A DNA stretch of 64,000 nucleotides, from NCBI RefSeq assembly GCF_021631985.1, contig NZ_CP070225.1, forward strand, positions 8,370,001-8,434,000, given 5' to 3'. Below, in pieces: positions 33,535 to 42,633 of the stretch; positions within the stretch are counted from its first letter, which is position 1, and each line of letters begins with the position of its first letter. The notes beneath the pieces are model-generated. The model worked only from the letters and a program-made list of their open reading frames with translations, ran no database searches and was not told where the DNA came from. The translations under genes and the position numbers were made by a program. The DNA comes from Sandaracinus amylolyticus (lineage in GTDB: Bacteria; Myxococcota_A; Polyangia; Polyangiales; Sandaracinaceae).

Positions 33535-35075
33535 TGCGCGCGATCGTCGTCCTGGGGATCCTCGCGAGCAGCGCGCTCGCGAGCGGGTGCTCGTGCGAGA
33601 ACCTGCGCGCGAACACGCAGGTGATGGCGACCATCGACGCCGAGCCCGGCGTGCGCGACATGGCGCGCCAGCTCGTGGTGCGCGTCTACGGCGCGCCGGG
33701 CGGGCAGAGCGGCGTGCCCGACACGCTGGTGCAGGAGTTCCCGTTCCCGGTGTCGGCGAGCGACGGCTGGCCCACGACGGTCGCGCTCGCGCCCGAGGGA
33801 CGCGACGCGTCGCGCCGCTATCGCATCGAGGCGGTCGCGCAGACCGCGTCGGGCGCGGCGATCGCGACGGTGCGCGCGATCAGCGGGTACGCCGAGGAGC
33901 AGACGCTCTGGCTGCAGCTGCTCCTGCTCGATGGGTGCATCGGGGTGACGTGCGAGGACCCCGGGCAGACCTGCATCGGGCCCGATCAGTGCGGTGACGC
34001 GACGATCGACGTCGAAGATCTGATGCCGTGGGCGCGCGACGCGGGCACCGGCGACGGGAGCGTCGGTGACGGCGGCGAGTGCGATCCCGGCGCGTGCGAC
34101 GACAGGCTCGCGTGCACCACCGACTACTGCGACGAGAACGGGCAGTGCGCGCACACGCGGAGCGCCGCGATGTGCGACGACGACAACCCGTGCACCGACG
34201 ACGCGTGCAGCGGCGATCCCACCGACGGTCCGAGCGGATGTGCGTACGTGAACAACACGCTCGACTGCGACGACGGCGTGTTCTGCAACGGGCTCGATGC
34301 CTGCACCGCCGGCGAGTGCGTGCACGCGGGCGATCCCTGCGGCGACACGCTCGAGTGCGAGGAAGCGGGCGACCGCTGCCTCGGGTGCGCGCGCGACGAG
34401 GAGTGCCCGGCGCGCATGGAAGGCGCGTACGGCGCGTGCGTGTACGACAGCGCGTGCGACGAGGACGCGATCCAGACGCGCACGGTGCGCACCTTCGGGT
34501 GCGTCGACGCGGCGTGCGAGCCGAGCGACACCGAGGAGACGCGCGCGTGCTCGCGCGACACCGAGGGCGCGGGCTGCGGCGAGACGAGCTACGGCGAGTG
34601 GTCGACGTGCGGCGGGTTCGACGACGCGTGCGACACCACGGGCACCGAGTCGCGCTTCCGCTACGAGGCGACGTGCACCGAGGGCCTGTGCTTCTCGGTC
34701 CCGACCACCGAGACCCGGCCGTGCAGCCGCGCGACCGACGATCTGCCGTGCAGCGACGGGCTCGCGTGCAACGGCACCGACAGCTGTCAGGGCGGCTTCT
34801 GCGTGGGCACGGCGTGCATGGACGGCGGCATCGGGTGTGACGCGGGGACGTGCTTCGACGGCGTCGCGTGCACCGTCGACTCCTGCGGCGTGAGCGGGTG
34901 CCTGCACGTGCCGAACGACGCGCTCTGCCCGCCGGGCGCGGCGTGCGAGATGGTGCGCTGCGACTCGTTCGCGGGATGCGTCTACGACCGCTCGCGCTGC
35001 AACGACGGCGGCGGCCCCGTCGCGTTCGAGGGCGGCGTGATGACGTCGCCCGACGGCGCGATCGCGGTCGAATGA
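33534..35075 (+). CDS. Large Cys-rich lipoprotein with thrombospondin-1-like modules
   Basis: 513 residues. The lipobox LASGC follows a 17-residue signal. Residues about 20-140 form a beta domain (ARQLVVRVYGAPGGQSGV). Then come Asp/Gly linkers and Cys-rich modules: CDDRLACTTDYC and CDDDNPCTDDAC units, and one or two TSP1-like units with the Trp-Ser/Thr-x-Cys then Arg then paired Cys order (GEWSTCGGFDDACDTTGTES, TETRPCSRATDDLPC). The same units appear in the lipoprotein at 62451. Probably surface adhesion or binding, but no partner is known. It is translationally coupled to the TPR gene. Confidence 0.72.
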   Translation: MRAIVVLGILASSALASGCSCENLRANTQVMATIDAEPGVRDMARQLVVRVYGAPGGQSGVPDTLVQEFPFPVSASDGWPTTVALAPEGRDASRRYRIEAVAQTASGAAIATVRAISGYAEEQTLWLQLLLLDGCIGVTCEDPGQTCIGPDQCGDATIDVEDLMPWARDAGTGDGSVGDGGECDPGACDDRLACTTDYCDENGQCAHTRSAAMCDDDNPCTDDACSGDPTDGPSGCAYVNNTLDCDDGVFCNGLDACTAGECVHAGDPCGDTLECEEAGDRCLGCARDEECPARMEGAYGACVYDSACDEDAIQTRTVRTFGCVDAACEPSDTEETRACSRDTEGAGCGETSYGEWSTCGGFDDACDTTGTESRFRYEATCTEGLCFSVPTTETRPCSRATDDLPCSDGLACNGTDSCQGGFCVGTACMDGGIGCDAGTCFDGVACTVDSCGVSGCLHVPNDALCPPGAACEMVRCDSFAGCVYDRSRCNDGGGPVAFEGGVMTSPDGAIAVE

Positions 35076-35165
35076 GCCCTTGCCGGAGTGCTCGTCCCGC
35101 CGGTCCGGGACGGGAGCGCGCGAAGCGCGCGGACGGTAGGGGCCGGCGGGCGAGCCGATGTCGAC
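35076..35165 (+). repeat. Palindromic repeat family P, copy at 35.1 kb
   Basis: Same order of blocks as the 25.7-kb array: GCCGGAGTGCTCGTCCC, GGTCCGGGACGGGA, GCGCGC-GAA-GCGCGC hairpin, GGACGGTAGGGGCC, GGGCGAGCCGATG. It begins immediately after the stop codon of the lipoprotein gene and separates convergent genes. Confidence 0.8.
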
Positions 35166-35177
35166 ACTCTCGAGAAT

Positions 35178-36662
35178 TCAATGGTTCATGTCGGACCACT
35201 TCTTCGCGGCGCGCGCGAAGAGGTAGAGGCCGATCACCGAGGTCACGCCGATCGCGGCGATCGGGAGCCACACGACCCAGGGATCGTAGGTCGCCCAGAG
35301 CAGCTCGGTGACCGCCGCTCCGTCCTGGTGGAGCGCGTCGCAGAGCGTCTGGAACGCGGCCTCGCGCGTGACGCCGGTCGCCTGCTCGAGCGTGAGCGGA
35401 TCGCCGTTCCACGACACGTCGCGCCCGAGGAGCTGGTCGTGCTCGGCGAGATAACGCTGCGCGAGCATCGCCTTCTCGCCCCAGTTCGCATAGAGCCACG
35501 CCGAGAGCTGCGCGCCGAGCGCCTGTCCGACGCCGACCGGGATGTTCACGTAGCCGAGGTAGAGCGCCTTCTTGCCGGGCGGCGCGACGTAGCCGAGGTA
35601 CTCGGTCTTCTTCGGGCCGGTGAGCATCTCGCCGAGCGAGAAGAACAGGATGCCGAGCAGCAGCATCCAGCCGCTGGTCGTGAGGCCCGACGCGAGGATG
35701 CCGAACGTCGCGACGATCATCCCGCCGAGCATCGCGGTCAGCGTGCGCAGCTTCTTCACCGCGCGGCTGATCGGGATGACGAGGATGACGATCAGGAACG
35801 CGTTGAGGTTGAGCAGGTGCTCCTGCTCGATGTGCGTGCCGCGCCCGAGATCGACGGTCCAGCGCTCGGGGATCGGGAGCGCCGCGATGACGCCGCGGCT
35901 GTCGACCCAGTCGGTGATGAAGAAGGGATGGAAATCCCAGAGCTGATACATCATCAGCCAGAAGCCGCTGAGGCAGAGCAGGAAGAGCAGCAGCCGCGCC
36001 TGGAAGAAGTTGGTGAACGTCTCGACGAGCACCGTGCCCAGCGGCTTGTCGAGATCGGCGCCCGAGGACTGTTCACGGTAGGTGAACAGCATCCCGTAGT
36101 TGAGCGCCGCGATCGCCGCGCATCCGTAGAACACCGCGGGCCAGCCGACTTCCTTCAGGTAGTTCGCGAAGGGCGGGCCGATCATCGCGCCGACGTTGAC
36201 CAGCCAGTAGAAGATGCCCCAGCCGACCGAGCCGTTGTCCTTCGTGAGGTTCTGCGCGAGCGAGCCCTGGATGCCCGGCTTGAAGAGCGCGGTGCCGGTC
36301 GCGAGCAGCATCGCGCCGGTGAAGAACGGCCAGTAGTCGCGCGAGACCGCCATCAGCAGGTAGCCCGCGACCTTCAGCGTGATCGAGACGAAGATCGTGT
36401 TCTTGTAGCCGTAGCGATCGGCGATCCCGCCGGTGAACGTCGGCAGCCACGACTGGAAGATCGCCCACCAGAAGAAGATCGTCGCGCGATCCGCCTGGCT
36501 CCAGTGCAGCCCTCCGGGCGCGTCGGCCTGCGCGATGTAGATGCCGATCACGACGCGCAGGCCGTAGTAGGCGAGGCGCTCGAAGCCCTCCATCGTGCAG
36601 AGCATCCAGAAGGCCCAGCCGAGGCCCTTCTTCTGCGGCTCGATCGTCGCGTCGTTCGTCAT
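35178..36662 (-). CDS. POT/PTR-type proton-dependent oligopeptide transporter (MFS)
   Basis: 494 residues, about 12-14 helices. The N-terminal helix holds EGFERLAYYGLRVVIGIY, the ExxERFxYY-like proton-coupling motif of POT transporters. GGIADRYGYKNTIFV is the MFS loop, and GIFYWLVNVGAMIGPPFANYL resembles the POT signature. The C-terminal half has an extra soluble insert (DVSWNGDPLTLEQATGVTRE). It imports di- or tripeptides or related solutes with protons. ATG 36662; monocistronic. Confidence 0.82.
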   Translation of the reverse strand: MTNDATIEPQKKGLGWAFWMLCTMEGFERLAYYGLRVVIGIYIAQADAPGGLHWSQADRATIFFWWAIFQSWLPTFTGGIADRYGYKNTIFVSITLKVAGYLLMAVSRDYWPFFTGAMLLATGTALFKPGIQGSLAQNLTKDNGSVGWGIFYWLVNVGAMIGPPFANYLKEVGWPAVFYGCAAIAALNYGMLFTYREQSSGADLDKPLGTVLVETFTNFFQARLLLFLLCLSGFWLMMYQLWDFHPFFITDWVDSRGVIAALPIPERWTVDLGRGTHIEQEHLLNLNAFLIVILVIPISRAVKKLRTLTAMLGGMIVATFGILASGLTTSGWMLLLGILFFSLGEMLTGPKKTEYLGYVAPPGKKALYLGYVNIPVGVGQALGAQLSAWLYANWGEKAMLAQRYLAEHDQLLGRDVSWNGDPLTLEQATGVTREAAFQTLCDALHQDGAAVTELLWATYDPWVVWLPIAAIGVTSVIGLYLFARAAKKWSDMNH

Positions 36663-36693
36663 GGGAGCCGGCGAGGGTACCGGACCCCGCGGC

Positions 36694-37641
36694 TCAGCGT
36701 TCTCGCGGTGTGAGACGACGCGCAGCGAGGATGGCGAGGACGAGCAGCACGAGCATCCAGGGCGGCGCGGTGCGCACGCCGGGCGCGCGGCAGTTGCAGC
36801 TCTCGACGGTGCGGCAGTCGAGGTCGAGCCCGCCGCGGGGATCGGGGTTGCACGTCTCGGGCAGCGAGCCCGGCGGGTAGATCGTGCAGAGGCCCTCGAT
36901 GTCGTCGGCGGCGAGATCGCGCTTGTGGGTCTCGCTGGGATCGGCGTCGAACCACATCGTCGCGAGCGGATCGTGCGGCGAGTGCGCGAGACCGAAGTAG
37001 TGGCCGAGCTCGTGGGTCAGCGTGCTCTCGAGATCGATGAAGCGCGGATCTTCGCAGCCGGTCTGTGGGCAGTCCGCGTAGATGCCCAGCGCTTCGTTGA
37101 CCTCGATGTCGGCGTCGAGGATCGCGCCCCCGGCGCCGAACCACACCGAGGTCACCGCGTACGCACGCGGATCGTGGAGGCGCTCGTCGGCCCAGCCCTC
37201 GCCGACGAAGAGCAGCGAGTGCACGTTGCCGCCGGAGCCCGAGTGCGATGGGCGTATGCACTCGTCGGGCTCCTCGAGCAGTGTGACGTCGAGGCCCGGT
37301 GAGCCGCCGTCGCAGCGCACGTTCTCCCAGGTCGCGATCGAGCGCTGGAGGATCGCGGCGAGCTCCTCGCGCGTGAAGTCGTGCGAGGGCCGTGCGGCGC
37401 TGATCGTCATCGTCGTGCAGCGACGTCGCCACGCGAGCGGGAAGGTGCGCTCGAGGTCGGGCACCTCGCACTCGAGCGGAGCGCCGATCCACGCGCACTC
37501 CCCGGAGTCGGTGCAACCCTGGCCCGTGAGGCAGTCGCTCGCGCCCTCGCACGGACGTGGGGTGACCATCCGGCACCACGCGCGCGCGCTCGCCGGCACG
37601 AGCGCGAGCACGAGCGAGAGCGCGAGCGGTGCGAGGCGCAT
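36694..37641 (-). CDS. Secreted matrixin-type metalloprotease with MYXO-CTERM-like tail
   Basis: 315 residues. Signal peptide MRLAPLALSLVLALVPASARA; Cys-rich N-terminal module (CEGASDCLTGQGCTDSGEC); catalytic zinc motif HELGHYFGLAHS (HExxHxxGxxH), followed by the Met-turn-like TMWFDADP. The C-terminus reads CNCRAPGVRTAPP, then a hydrophobic helix and basic residues, which matches the MYXO-CTERM sorting tail processed by myxosortases. So it is probably surface-anchored or released after processing. ATG 37641. Confidence 0.82.
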   Translation of the reverse strand: MRLAPLALSLVLALVPASARAWCRMVTPRPCEGASDCLTGQGCTDSGECAWIGAPLECEVPDLERTFPLAWRRRCTTMTISAARPSHDFTREELAAILQRSIATWENVRCDGGSPGLDVTLLEEPDECIRPSHSGSGGNVHSLLFVGEGWADERLHDPRAYAVTSVWFGAGGAILDADIEVNEALGIYADCPQTGCEDPRFIDLESTLTHELGHYFGLAHSPHDPLATMWFDADPSETHKRDLAADDIEGLCTIYPPGSLPETCNPDPRGGLDLDCRTVESCNCRAPGVRTAPPWMLVLLVLAILAARRLTPRER

Positions 37642-37718
37642 CGCCGCGATCCTAGCCACTGCGGCAGGGCGCAACACCCGCCTTGCCGCGAGCGCGCCGG
37701 GGCCCATCTCGCAGACCG

Positions 37719-38054
37719 ATGCCGGACTCGGGCTCGATCGGTAGCGTGGTGGTCCACGTGCGCGGGCTGCGTCGGGAGCGCGGCGTGGCGCTCGTGGCGC
37801 TCTTCGATCCGCACTCCGCCGCGGAGCGCTCGCGCGAGCACGCGCTCCACGTGGGAGCCGCGCCGATCATGGGCGGCAACGCGGAGATCCTGTTCCGCGA
37901 CGTGCGCCCCGGACGTTACGCGGCGAGCCTCGTGCGCAGCGAGGACGACGTCGATCACGTGGGCGTGCCGACCTACGCCGACGTGGTGTTCGAGGCCGAG
38001 GGCGACGAGACGCACGTGGAGCTGACGCCGCACGAGACGCTGCACGCGCCGTGA
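37719..38054 (+). CDS. DUF2141-like protein, second paralogue
   Basis: 111 residues from ATG 37719. VVVHVRGLRRERGVALVALF and RPGRYAASLVRSEDDVDHVG align with the DUF2141-like gene at 16157 (VHVSGLRNDRGAALVALYD; PGRWAAALLHDEDLDLHM). There is no carotenoid gene nearby; it lies 19 bp ahead of an AraC regulator. Function unknown. Confidence 0.65.
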   Translation: MPDSGSIGSVVVHVRGLRRERGVALVALFDPHSAAERSREHALHVGAAPIMGGNAEILFRDVRPGRYAASLVRSEDDVDHVGVPTYADVVFEAEGDETHVELTPHETLHAP

Positions 38055-38073
38055 GCGCGCTACGCTCCTCCGG

Positions 38074-38853
38074 GTGGACGCGCCGTACGAGGAGCACCTG
38101 CCGCGCGCCGCGCTCGCGGGTGTGATCGACCGGGTGTGGACCAAGCGCGAGCGCATCGGGAGCGAAGCGCGCGTGCTGCCCGACGGATGCGTGGACGTGA
38201 TGTTCCACCTCGGGACGCGGCCGCGCGCGGTGGTGGTGGGCGCGATGACGAGCGCGCGCGTGGTGCCCGCGACGCCGCGCGACATCGTCGCGGTGCGGTT
38301 CCGACCGGGCGGCGCGGCGCGTTTCGTCGATGCGCCGATCGACACGCTCACCGACGCGCACGTCGAGCTCGAGGCCCTGGAGATCGACGCCCGCGCGGTG
38401 ATCGACGCGCTGATCGCGGCCGAGGCGATCGAGGCGCGGCGGGAGATCGTCGAGTCGTTCGTCGCCTCGCGCGTGCTCGCCGCACCGGCGATCGATCGCA
38501 CGACGACCCGGGCGATCGCGCGGCTGGTCGCGCCGGATGCGCCGCGGATCGCGGCGCTCGCGGACGAGCTCGGGATCACGCGGCAGCACCTCGCGCGGCG
38601 GGTGCGCGCGGCGGTCGGGCTCGGGCCCAAGGAGCTCGCGCGGATCGCGCGGGCCCAGCGCGCCATGGCGGCGATCGCCCGCGGTGATCGCGATCACGCG
38701 GCGCTCGCGATCGAGCACGGCTACTCGGACCAGGCGCACCTGGCGCACGAGCTCGGCGCGATCGCGGGGATGACCCCGGGCGCGATCGCGCGGGCGCGAG
38801 GTTCCATTTCTCCAATCACCAGCGCGTTCGACGTGGCAGAGGAGCGCGCATGA
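38074..38853 (+). CDS. AraC-family regulator with DUF6597-type sensor
   Basis: 259 residues from GTG 38074. The N-terminal VLPDGCVDVMFHLGTRPRA and VRFRPGGAARFVDAPIDTLT are typical of the DUF6597 domain. The C-terminal HTH pair is IAALADELGITRQHLARRV and AIEHGYSDQAHLAHELGAIA. It overlaps the VOC gene by ATGA, so it likely controls its own operon. Confidence 0.86.
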   Translation: MDAPYEEHLPRAALAGVIDRVWTKRERIGSEARVLPDGCVDVMFHLGTRPRAVVVGAMTSARVVPATPRDIVAVRFRPGGAARFVDAPIDTLTDAHVELEALEIDARAVIDALIAAEAIEARREIVESFVASRVLAAPAIDRTTTRAIARLVAPDAPRIAALADELGITRQHLARRVRAAVGLGPKELARIARAQRAMAAIARGDRDHAALAIEHGYSDQAHLAHELGAIAGMTPGAIARARGSISPITSAFDVAEERA

Positions 38854-39239
38854 AGATCACCGCGAACCTGATCGTGCCCTCGATCGAAGCGTGCCTGCCG
38901 TTCTGGATCGATCGGCTCGGATTCACCAAGGTCACCGAGGTGCCCGAGGACGAGACGATCGGCTTCGTCATCCTGGTGAAGGACGGCGCGGAGCTGATGC
39001 TGCAGTCGGAGCGCTCGCTCGCGAACGACGTCGCGGGCGCGCCGCGCGACGGCTACCGCACCGCGCTCTACGTGCACGTCGCGTCGCTCGCCGAGGTCCA
39101 GCGCGCGCTCGCGGGCTACGACGCGATCGTCGTGGCCGAGCGCACGACGTTCTACGGGGCGCGCGAGACGATCGTGCGCGACCCCGCGGGCAACGTCGTC
39201 GCCTTCGCCGAGCATCAACCGTCGAGCGACCACGCGTAG
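38850..39239 (+). CDS. VOC (glyoxalase/bleomycin-resistance) family protein
   Basis: 129 residues, a single VOC module of paired beta-alpha-beta-beta-beta units: LIVPSIEACLPFWIDRLGFT, VKDGAELMLQSERS, TALYVHVASLAEVQRAL and IVRDPAGNVVAFAEH. Metal-ligand-like Glu is present in the last strand. Its role could be a small-molecule binding or modifying enzyme. It is coupled to the AraC gene and overlaps the convergent monooxygenase gene by 25 bp. Confidence 0.85.
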   Translation: MKITANLIVPSIEACLPFWIDRLGFTKVTEVPEDETIGFVILVKDGAELMLQSERSLANDVAGAPRDGYRTALYVHVASLAEVQRALAGYDAIVVAERTTFYGARETIVRDPAGNVVAFAEHQPSSDHA

Positions 39240-39514
39240 GAGCGCTCGACCTTCGCGACGTCGACCTGGTACTCGCGGTACCAGGCCGCGCGGCCCTGGT
39301 GCTGCGCGGCCTGGTGCTCGAGGTGCTTCTTCCACCGCACGATGTGCTCGACGTCGGGCCAGTACGACACGGCGATCTCCTGATCGCCCTCCGAGGTCGC
39401 GGTGAAGCCGAGGCAACCGAAGTCGGAGAACGCGAGCTCGCGCAGGCGCGCCGCGGTGGTGGAGTACGCGTGATCGAACGCCCTGATCCGCGCGCGGAAG
39501 ACGACGACGTACAC
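39215..39514 (-). CDS. Antibiotic biosynthesis monooxygenase (ABM) family protein
   Basis: 99 residues from GTG 39514. FRARIRAFDHAYSTTAARLR, GCLGFTATSEGDQEIAVSYW and HIVRWKKHLEHQAAQHQGRA follow the ferredoxin-like ABM pattern (strand, helix, strand, YW, helix). These cofactor-free enzymes oxidise aromatics or heme-like substrates, and many have unknown roles. The gene is 10 bp downstream of the PNPOx-like gene, so probably cotranscribed. Confidence 0.75.
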   Translation of the reverse strand: MYVVVFRARIRAFDHAYSTTAARLRELAFSDFGCLGFTATSEGDQEIAVSYWPDVEHIVRWKKHLEHQAAQHQGRAAWYREYQVDVAKVERSYAWSLDG

Positions 39515-39524
39515 GCGCGGGCTC

Positions 39525-40415
39525 TTAGCACGCCATCTCGATCGCCTCGGTGACGTGGATGCGGATCGCACGCTCCGCGCCCTCGAGCGCAGCGACGTCG
39601 GGCCCGTCCCACACGATCTCGGCGTCACCGGTGAGCGCGACGCGCGCCCCGGTCTCGAAGTCGACGACGACGAGCCCGGCGCGCGGATCCACCGCGAGGT
39701 TGCCCAGCGTGTTGAAGTGCGCGTTGCCCCGATAGTCGGGGATCGTGATCACGCCCTCGCGCACCCGCACGAAGCCGGGCGCGCCGCCGCGATGCGAGAC
39801 GTCGACGCCCTCGATCGTGTCGCCTCCGCCCGCGCTCGTCGCGATGAAGAGCGTGTCGGTGCGCTCGATGCGCGCGATCGCGTCGCGCGAGAGCGATGCA
39901 CCGCGCGCGACGACGCGCGGCGGAGGCGCGGTCACGAACCCCGGCGTGCGCACGTGGATGTACTGCGGACAGTTGCCGAAGCTCTGTCCGACCTCGAGCG
40001 CGAAGCCATCCTCGCCGGCGCGCACGATCGTCCCGTTCACGCGGTTGCGTCGCCGCGTCTCGAGCTGGATCCCGAGCAGACCGAGCGGCGCTCCGACCGC
40101 GAGGTGATCACCGAGCGGATCGCCGGGCGCGGCGCGCGCGTGCACCTCGAGCGTACGCAGATCCGGCGAGGACACGAAGCCGGGCGGCCCCACCAGCAGC
40201 GAGGCCCACGGCCGGCCTCGCGCATCGAGGCTGCCGACCACCATGAACGGCAGCTCCGCGTAGAACGTGCGGTGCTGGTCGGGCATGAAGTCGCGGATCA
40301 CCCGCCGCCCCTGGCGCTCGACGCGCTCGCGCACGCCGAGCCGCTCCTGCACCGCGCGCTCGCCCGCGTGGAAGGGCGACTCGTCGCGCGACCAGCCGGG
40401 CGGCGGCGCGCTCAT
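39525..40415 (-). CDS. Pyridoxamine 5'-phosphate oxidase-like FMN-binding protein
   Basis: 296 residues, a double split-barrel-like protein. FYAELPFMVVGSLDARGRPW and DPRAGLVVVDFETGARVALTG are flavin-barrel strands, and HFNTLGNLAVD is the typical FMN-contacting segment. Stand-alone, with no ferredoxin domain attached. The ATG overlaps the stop of the GST remnant by ATGA. Substrate unknown. Confidence 0.78.
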   Translation of the reverse strand: MSAPPPGWSRDESPFHAGERAVQERLGVRERVERQGRRVIRDFMPDQHRTFYAELPFMVVGSLDARGRPWASLLVGPPGFVSSPDLRTLEVHARAAPGDPLGDHLAVGAPLGLLGIQLETRRRNRVNGTIVRAGEDGFALEVGQSFGNCPQYIHVRTPGFVTAPPPRVVARGASLSRDAIARIERTDTLFIATSAGGGDTIEGVDVSHRGGAPGFVRVREGVITIPDYRGNAHFNTLGNLAVDPRAGLVVVDFETGARVALTGDAEIVWDGPDVAALEGAERAIRIHVTEAIEMAC

Positions 40416-41028
40416 GCGACCGCGCTCGCCTTCATCGCGACGAAGCCGGGCAGCGCCTCGATGCGCTCGAGCCACGCGCACACGCTCGGATAACGCTCGA
40501 GCGAGATGCCGCCCTCGGGCGCGTGGCGCGTGTACGAGTAGAGCGCGACGTCGGCGATCGTCGGGGTGTCCGAGACGAGGAAACGTCGCGACCCGAGGTG
40601 CGCCTCGAGCACCGCGAAGAGCTGCGCCGCGATCTTCGTCGCGCTCTCGTGATCGCGCGGCGCGCCGAACACCTTCACGAGGCGCGCGATCCCGGGTCCC
40701 TGCACCAGCGGTCCCGCCGCGACCGAGAGCCACCACTGCACGTGCGCCGCGTCGCGCGCGTCGCTCGGGAGCCAGCGCCCGCTCGGGTCGTAGCGCTTCG
40801 CGAGGTAGACGAGGATCGCGTTGCTGTCGGGCAGCACGAAGTCTCCGTCCTCGATCACCGGCACCTGGCCGAACGGGTTCTTGCGCAGGAATTCTGGGGA
40901 TTTCTGGGCGTTCTCGCGATGTCGACCTCGACGAGCTCGTAGGGCAGCCCGAGCAGCGAGAGGAAGAGCTCGACGCGGTGCGAGTGTCCGGAGAGCGGGT
41001 GGCGATGGAGGAGGATCGGCTTCGTCAT
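40412..41028 (-). pseudogene. Glutathione S-transferase, frameshifted
   Basis: The N-terminal thioredoxin-like part starts at ATG 41028: [20 protein letters not shown] to [11 protein letters not shown]. The C-terminal part continues in another frame as [43 protein letters not shown] and the helical domain to TGA 40412. The join near 40910-40918 lacks one base (length 617 nt), so either a real 1-bp deletion or a sequencing error. Without the change it would be a normal GST of about 205 residues. It is divergent from a LysR regulator, a common GST arrangement. Confidence 0.78.
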
Positions 41029-41100
41029 GTCGCGCACCATGGCGTGCGACGCGCGGCGCGAGAACGACGCTCTTGACAACGCACTCTTGCGCTCCGCGGA

Positions 41101-42009
41101 ATGACGCGCGTGGATCGCCTCGAGGCCATGCGCGCGTTCGTCGCGGTCGCGGAAGAGCGCGGCTTCGCGCCCGCGGCGCGTCGCCTCGCGATGTCTCCGC
41201 CCGCCGTCACCCGCGCGATCGCGTCGCTCGAGGAGCGCATCGGCACGCGCCTCCTGCATCGCACCACGCGCGTGGTGCGGCTGACCGACGCGGGCGAGCG
41301 ATACCTCGCGGACTGCAAGCGCATCCTCCGCGATCTCGAGGACGCCGAGACGATCGCCGCGGGCCTGCACGCCGAGCCGCGGGGGCGCCTCGCGGTGACC
41401 GCGCCCGCGACGTTCGGTCGCCTGCACGTCGCGCCGATCGTGCTCGAGCTGCTCACGCGCCACCCGCTGCTCTCGGTGCGCGCGCTCTTCGTCGATTCGG
41501 TCGTCGATCTCGCGGAGCAGGGCATCGACGTCGCGGTGCGCATCGGGCACCTGCCCGACTCGTCGATGCGCGCGGTGCGCGTCGGCACGGTGCGCCGCAT
41601 CGTGTGCGCGTCGCCCGACTACCTCGCGCAGCACGGCACGCCGCGCGCCCCCGCAGAGCTCGCGGATCGCGAGCTGATCGCGTTCTCGGGCACCGGCGCG
41701 CTGCGCGACTGGACGTTCGAGTCGGAGGGCGAGACCCAGGTGATCACGCCGCACGCCCGCTTGATCGTCAACGGCGCGGAGCTCGCGATCGCCGCCGCGC
41801 TCGCGGGCCACGGCCTCACGCGCGTGGTCTCGTACCAGGTCGAGCACGAGCTGCGCGCGGGCCGCTTGGTGGTCGTGCTCGAGGACCACGAGCCTCCGCC
41901 GATCCCGGTGCACGTGGTGCATCGCGAGGGCCGCGCGGTCGCGGCGAAGGTGCGCGCGTTCGTGGACCTCGCGACGACCCGACTGCGTGCGGTGCTCGGC
42001 GCGGAGTGA
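41101..42009 (+). CDS. LysR-family transcriptional regulator
   Basis: 302 residues. The N-terminal winged HTH is [20 protein letters not shown] followed by [20 protein letters not shown] and [18 protein letters not shown]. The C-terminal periplasmic-binding-like effector domain follows. It is divergent from the frameshifted GST gene, its likely target. ATG 41101. A hairpin terminator (42008-42039) follows its stop. Confidence 0.9.
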   Translation: MTRVDRLEAMRAFVAVAEERGFAPAARRLAMSPPAVTRAIASLEERIGTRLLHRTTRVVRLTDAGERYLADCKRILRDLEDAETIAAGLHAEPRGRLAVTAPATFGRLHVAPIVLELLTRHPLLSVRALFVDSVVDLAEQGIDVAVRIGHLPDSSMRAVRVGTVRRIVCASPDYLAQHGTPRAPAELADRELIAFSGTGALRDWTFESEGETQVITPHARLIVNGAELAIAAALAGHGLTRVVSYQVEHELRAGRLVVVLEDHEPPPIPVHVVHREGRAVAAKVRAFVDLATTRLRAVLGAE

Positions 42010-42039
42010 AGGACGTCCGGAGGAGCCCGGACGTCCTTC
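42008..42039. terminator. Bidirectional hairpin terminator
   Basis: GAAGGACGTCCGG and CCGGACGTCCTTC form a perfect 13-bp stem with a 6-nt loop. It starts at the LysR stop and ends 7 bp before the stop of the convergent gene at 42046, a classic bidirectional terminator position. There are short pyrimidine stretches but no long U tract. Confidence 0.75.
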
Positions 42040-42045
42040 GGCGTC

Positions 42046-42633
42046 TCACCAGCTCACGACGTACGTGCAGCTCTCGCCGCCCTTCGCGCGGCAGCCCTCG
42101 TTCGCGTCGTGGGTCACGGTCGCGCCCGGCTCGAAGCGCTGCGCCATGCCGCGGATGAGCCCGAGATCGAAGCGGCACGGGTACGGATTGCCGCACACCA
42201 GGCGTGCCTCGTTCTTGCCGGGCACCGCCTGGTACCCGTAGTGGCCGATGCCCTCGAGCATCGTGCCGGTCGACGGGTCGAACATCGGCGCGCCGTCGAG
42301 CTTGTGGTTCATGTGGAACGCGACGTCGATCGATGCGAGCGCGCCGCGCACGTCCTTGATGTTCGGCGGGAACACCGCGTGCGACGGGATGAGCGAGCCC
42401 ACCTTCTCGAGGCCGCGCCCGCCGAGCAGCGTGTCGATCTTCTTGTAGGCGATCAGGTAATCGCGCACCGGGTACCAAGCGTTGGGATCGACCGCGAGCG
42501 CGCCGGTCGCGTCGCGCGTCTGGACCTTCATGACCTCGAGCAGCGTGCTCACGAGGACCGAGAAGCCCTTCACGGCCTGCACGATCGACACGACGCTCGC
42601 GCCCGAGACGGTGATGTTCGAGAGCGGGCCCAT
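42046..42633 (-). CDS. V4R/heme-NO-binding-like protein, STAS partner (tentative)
   Basis: 195 residues. The first 60 residues are helical (VVSIVQAVKGFSVLVSTLLE). The C-terminal half has GIGHYGYQAVPGKNEARLVC, NPYPCRFDLGLIRGMAQRF and the end CRAKGGESCTYVVSW, whose Cys-x6-Cys and following strand resemble the V4R small-ligand-binding domain. The family is not certain. The ATG overlaps the stop of the STAS gene (TGATG), so the two work as a pair, perhaps ligand sensor plus anti-anti-sigma-type switch. Confidence 0.6.
   Translation of the reverse strand: MGPLSNITVSGASVVSIVQAVKGFSVLVSTLLEVMKVQTRDATGALAVDPNAWYPVRDYLIAYKKIDTLLGGRGLEKVGSLIPSHAVFPPNIKDVRGALASIDVAFHMNHKLDGAPMFDPSTGTMLEGIGHYGYQAVPGKNEARLVCGNPYPCRFDLGLIRGMAQRFEPGATVTHDANEGCRAKGGESCTYVVSW

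Noticed and set aside
41073-41101. TTGACA box before the LysR gene as a promoter
   Set aside because: A -10 at normal spacing would fall on the start codon; a leaderless transcript is possible but unsupported.
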